DNA of 64,000 nucleotides from Halanaerobium saccharolyticum. Its GTDB lineage: Bacteria; Bacillota; Halanaerobiia; Halanaerobiales; Halanaerobiaceae. Under the pieces are notes generated by a model. That model saw only the letters and a list, made by a program, of their open reading frames with translations. It ran no database searches and had not been told where the DNA came from. The DNA lies in contig NZ_QLME01000001.1 in NCBI RefSeq assembly GCF_003259895.1, positions 120,152-184,151 on the forward strand. Direction: 5' to 3'. This document shows, in pieces, positions 61,305 to 64,000 of the stretch; the first letter of the stretch is position 1, and each line of letters opens with the position of its first letter. The position numbers were made by a program, and so were the translations under genes.

Positions 61305-64000
61305 TTAATTAATTGGTTTTAAATAATTTTTTAGTAATCCACTCGCAGAACTTTTAGAATCAGATAAACAATTAATCTCTCCAAAAACAAAAAAGTAATC
61401 TTTAGAACGGGAAACAGCTACATTCATCAAGTTTTTATTAGAATCTATAAAACTACTTTTTTCCTGACTACCATATACTGTAGAGAAAATAATTATTTTT
61501 CTTTCTGCCCCTTGAAAAGTATGGACTGTTCCAGTTTCAATTTGAGTTAAATTCATTTTTTTAAGTTGTTTTTCTATTAAATTAGTCTGGGCTCTAAAAG
61601 GAGAAATAATGCCAATTAAATCTTCTTCATTTTCTTGGGGATAAAGCTTTTTGATTAAATCATAATTATTATTTATCCAATTGACTATTGCCCCGGCTTC
61701 TTTCTTATTGGCTCTACTAGTTCCCAACTTAGCGGAAGTTTGAGATTCAATCTGTTTATGTCCCATATGTGGCCAATCAACTAAGACTAAATCTTTGTTC
61801 TGTTTGCCACTCCCTCGCATTGGTTCCAAATTACCATTATAAACTAATTCATTGCAATAAGAAATAATTTCATCAAAACAGCGGCGGTGTTCAGTTAAAA
61901 ACAAACCATCCATTCCGTATTTTTTATAGATACAGGATCTGCTGGCTGCTAACATCACACTGGAGGAAGAAGTGTTTAATCCGAATTTTACTAATTTATC
62001 ATAATCATTCTCATTTTCAATAGCTTTTGAAGTTAGCGCAAATGTTTTATCTAAAACTCTATTAATACTCCAAACCGGCTGCAGCTGATGAACATCACCG
62101 ACTACTAATGCTTTCTTAGCCAGAGCAAAAGAAGGAGCTGCAATCTCAGGAGAAACCTGTCCCGCCTCATCCACTATCAATAAATCAATTTTATTAAACA
62201 TATGACGATAATGCGGATCAATATAAGCTTTAAACTGAGAAGGAAATTTATAAAAAGTCATAACTAAACATGGAGAAATAAAGGCAAGTCTATTATAAAA
62301 CTTATCTAAAACATTTTCATAGGTACAGCCTTTTTGATTTTCAGATAGCTCATCTTCTCCTCTTAGCCAGCGGGCTTCATAATAATGAACTGCAAGCCAA
62401 AATTCCATATATCTAGTTGTTTGATCAATTAAAGCATTAATGTTATCTAAATCTAAATCATATATTCCTTCTTTATCAGTTAGATCAACATTATGTTCAA
62501 GCAATTTTTCTAATATTTCATCATATTCTTTTTTATAAGTCATTAATTTATCCTTTTTTTCTTTAAAATTGCTGATTTGCTTGAGAATTTTCTGGTAAAA
62601 CAAATTATATTTTTCTAAAATTTGATCCAAAGTCATTTCAGTATTTAAAAAATTAATTTCTTTTTCTTTTATAAAGAATCCAAATTTAGTTTTAATTTTT
62701 CTTTTGAAATAAGGAATAAACTTTAATAACTTATATAATAATGGTAGATTTTCATAAAATATTTCCCATTCCTGGCTTCGATTTAAAATATGGTCAGAAT
62801 TTTTTCTTTCTTTAGCTATTTTTCTATTTAAGTTTTCTAAGGCATCATTTATATTACTTTCTTTAACACATTTCACTTCAGAAAGATAATTTCTTATTGC
62901 AGCCACAAGACTAAGCAATTTATTTTTATTTCTATTTAAAGTTCTTAATTCTTTATGTAATCTATTCTGACAAGATTGGAGATTATTTTTATTACAATCA
63001 AAAAAATTATTAAAATTATCTAAAAATTTATCTTTTGATTTTTTAATATTTTTACTGTTATCAACAGATTCTACAAAATACTCGCCTTTGATATTTGTAT
63101 ACTGATAATTTTTCTTTTCCGCCATTTCTATTTTTGTATTAGAAGGAAAATATGTAGCAAAGCTATCTACCCCACAAACCCATCTTTGTTCGAAACTAGT
63201 GTCACTAGTTGTTTCAAGACTCTTAAACGATGAAATAATATTAGTAACAGCCTGGTTATTAGTAGAAGTTGCAACTATTAAAGGTGCTTTTTCTTTTTTC
63301 AAAGCCCTTTTCACAAATAAATCAGCAACTATAGACTGTAATAATGTTGTCTTTCCCGTCCCCGGTGGACCATTAACAGCTAAAATTTCTCCTTTTTTCA
63401 TTGAATTAACATGATTGACCGCTTCGCGCTGAGATTTTGATAGTGGAAATTCTCCTCCCATCTGTCCACAATGATCTTTCATTTGAGATAATTCATTTTC
63501 AACTAATTTGCCAGTCTTAGCAGTTTCCTGAGAAAGAAAGTTTTCATAAAGTAAAAGTGATTCATCCCTTTTAATTATATCATTATAAAGTTCTTTAATA
63601 CTATAAGTTGCATTAATCGTATTATCAACAAATAAATATACTTCATCTTCTAATTCATAAACTTCTTCAGCGGCTAAAATTTTATTTCCCTTAAATTCAC
63701 TTCCATTTACATATTCAAAATATTTCTTAAAAAAGCTTGAATAATCTGACCAGGTTTGTATCCGGTCAATTTTATTTACATTTTGACTTAAAAATTCATC
63801 AGCAGATTCCGATTTACCAATTGCCAGGTCTGCTTCAATTATAGGCTGCAAAAATTCTCTTGGAATCCATGGTATTTTCTTATTTTCTTGATCAAATTTC
63901 AATTGACCATCTTTATTTAAAATAGCAGGTATAAAATAAAGGCCTGTAAGTTCATCTCTATTATTAGTTTTAGCTTGATTATCAAATTTAGTCTTAAGAA
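61305..64000 (-). CDS. SF1 helicase (DNA2/NAM7-like), 5' end outside window
   Basis: The frame is open to the window edge, so at least 898 residues are visible and the start is beyond it; a TTG at 63902 is only internal. Motifs in order: Walker A NGPPGTGKTTLLQSIVADLF, a long coiled-coil insertion (IRNYLSEVKCVKESN to LEKYNLFYQKILKQ), DEAGQVSPEIAAPSFALA, GDVHQLQPVW, GTVHTFQGAERKIIIFS, and MNVAVSRSKDYFFVFGE. These are helicase motifs I, II, III, V and VI of SF1B DNA2/NAM7-type proteins. The neighbour is an Avs-like STAND gene, so a defence role is plausible but unproven. Confidence 0.85.
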   Translation of the reverse strand, partial: LKTKFDNQAKTNNRDELTGLYFIPAILNKDGQLKFDQENKKIPWIPREFLQPIIEADLAIGKSESADEFLSQNVNKIDRIQTWSDYSSFFKKYFEYVNGSEFKGNKILAAEEVYELEDEVYLFVDNTINATYSIKELYNDIIKRDESLLLYENFLSQETAKTGKLVENELSQMKDHCGQMGGEFPLSKSQREAVNHVNSMKKGEILAVNGPPGTGKTTLLQSIVADLFVKRALKKEKAPLIVATSTNNQAVTNIISSFKSLETTSDTSFEQRWVCGVDSFATYFPSNTKIEMAEKKNYQYTNIKGEYFVESVDNSKNIKKSKDKFLDNFNNFFDCNKNNLQSCQNRLHKELRTLNRNKNKLLSLVAAIRNYLSEVKCVKESNINDALENLNRKIAKERKNSDHILNRSQEWEIFYENLPLLYKLLKFIPYFKRKIKTKFGFFIKEKEINFLNTEMTLDQILEKYNLFYQKILKQISNFKEKKDKLMTYKKEYDEILEKLLEHNVDLTDKEGIYDLDLDNINALIDQTTRYMEFWLAVHYYEARWLRGEDELSENQKGCTYENVLDKFYNRLAFISPCLVMTFYKFPSQFKAYIDPHYRHMFNKIDLLIVDEAGQVSPEIAAPSFALAKKALVVGDVHQLQPVWSINRVLDKTFALTSKAIENENDYDKLVKFGLNTSSSSVMLAASRSCIYKKYGMDGLFLTEHRRCFDEIISYCNELVYNGNLEPMRGSGKQNKDLVLVDWPHMGHKQIESQTSAKLGTSRANKKEAGAIVNWINNNYDLIKKLYPQENEEDLIGIISPFRAQTNLIEKQLKKMNLTQIETGTVHTFQGAERKIIIFSTVYGSQEKSSFIDSNKNLMNVAVSRSKDYFFVFGEINCLSDSKSSASGLLKNYLKPIN

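Overview
The window is AT-rich (roughly 30-35% G+C by eye) and codes mostly on the minus strand, with strong GGAGG-type ribosome binding sites and Gram-positive style promoters. Gene content (ABC sugar importers, D-lyxose isomerase, an ADP-dependent sugar kinase, sugar-acid catabolism, an IS608-like TnpB element) suits a fermentative anaerobic Firmicute. I think Halanaerobiales/Halanaerobium is likely, but this is an inference from protein style, not a proof. I saw no rRNA, tRNA or CRISPR array.

Region 1 (1-13.7 kb) is an accessory/defence-type island in visible decay. It holds three XRE/ImmA-type gene products, an IS608-like TnpB element with readable ends, a macrodomain protein, a DUF6765-type gene killed by one in-frame stop, an AbiEi antitoxin with a truncated AbiEii partner, a nuclease-like operon with a frameshifted gene, AbiH, and a broken Rpn-type nuclease.

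Region 2 (13.8-34.4 kb) is an intact catabolic region. (a) ADP-dependent sugar kinase, RpiR regulator, D-lyxose/mannose isomerase and mutarotase-like protein, with a divergent DeoR regulator. (b) A sugar ABC importer with a class II aldolase. (c) A second ABC importer with a galactonate-dehydratase-like enzyme, DapA-type aldolase, KDG-type kinase and IclR regulator. (d) A tetronate (D-threonate/D-erythronate) module with GntP permease, four-carbon acid sugar kinase and PdxA2-like dehydrogenase. Module (d) lies behind a consensus promoter and a ~340-nt structured leader ending in an intrinsic terminator. I found no broken gene in these ~20 kb.

Region 3 (34.9-38.2 kb) has an XRE regulator and exopolysaccharide genes (NAD-dependent epimerase, polyprenyl glycosylphosphotransferase). 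Region 4 (38.3-64 kb) is a second, larger defence island that appears to have landed in the polysaccharide locus, because a 5'-truncated mannose-1-phosphate guanylyltransferase lies inside it. It carries an FRG protein, a nuclease-like module, a dead SIR2-like gene, a complete MqsR/MqsA/SecB-like toxin-antitoxin-chaperone operon, a subtilase + AAA ATPase pair, small membrane-linked genes, a MORN-type membrane protein with a frameshift, a four-gene operon (helical protein, HEIGH metallopeptidase, dCTP-deaminase-like protein, zinc-hook ATPase) whose ATPase is split by an IS5/IS1182-type transposase, a 1580-residue Avs-like STAND NTPase and an SF1 helicase running off the end.

Two layers of short dispersed sequence join the accessory genes. 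One is a family of near-identical minus-strand terminators. The other is a ~33-bp promoter-like repeat placed 75-115 bp upstream of several unrelated defence-type operons; two copies coincide with the broken ends of gene halves. The candidates most worth following as undescribed systems are the deaminase-metallopeptidase-ATPase operon and the modular terminator/promoter repeat.
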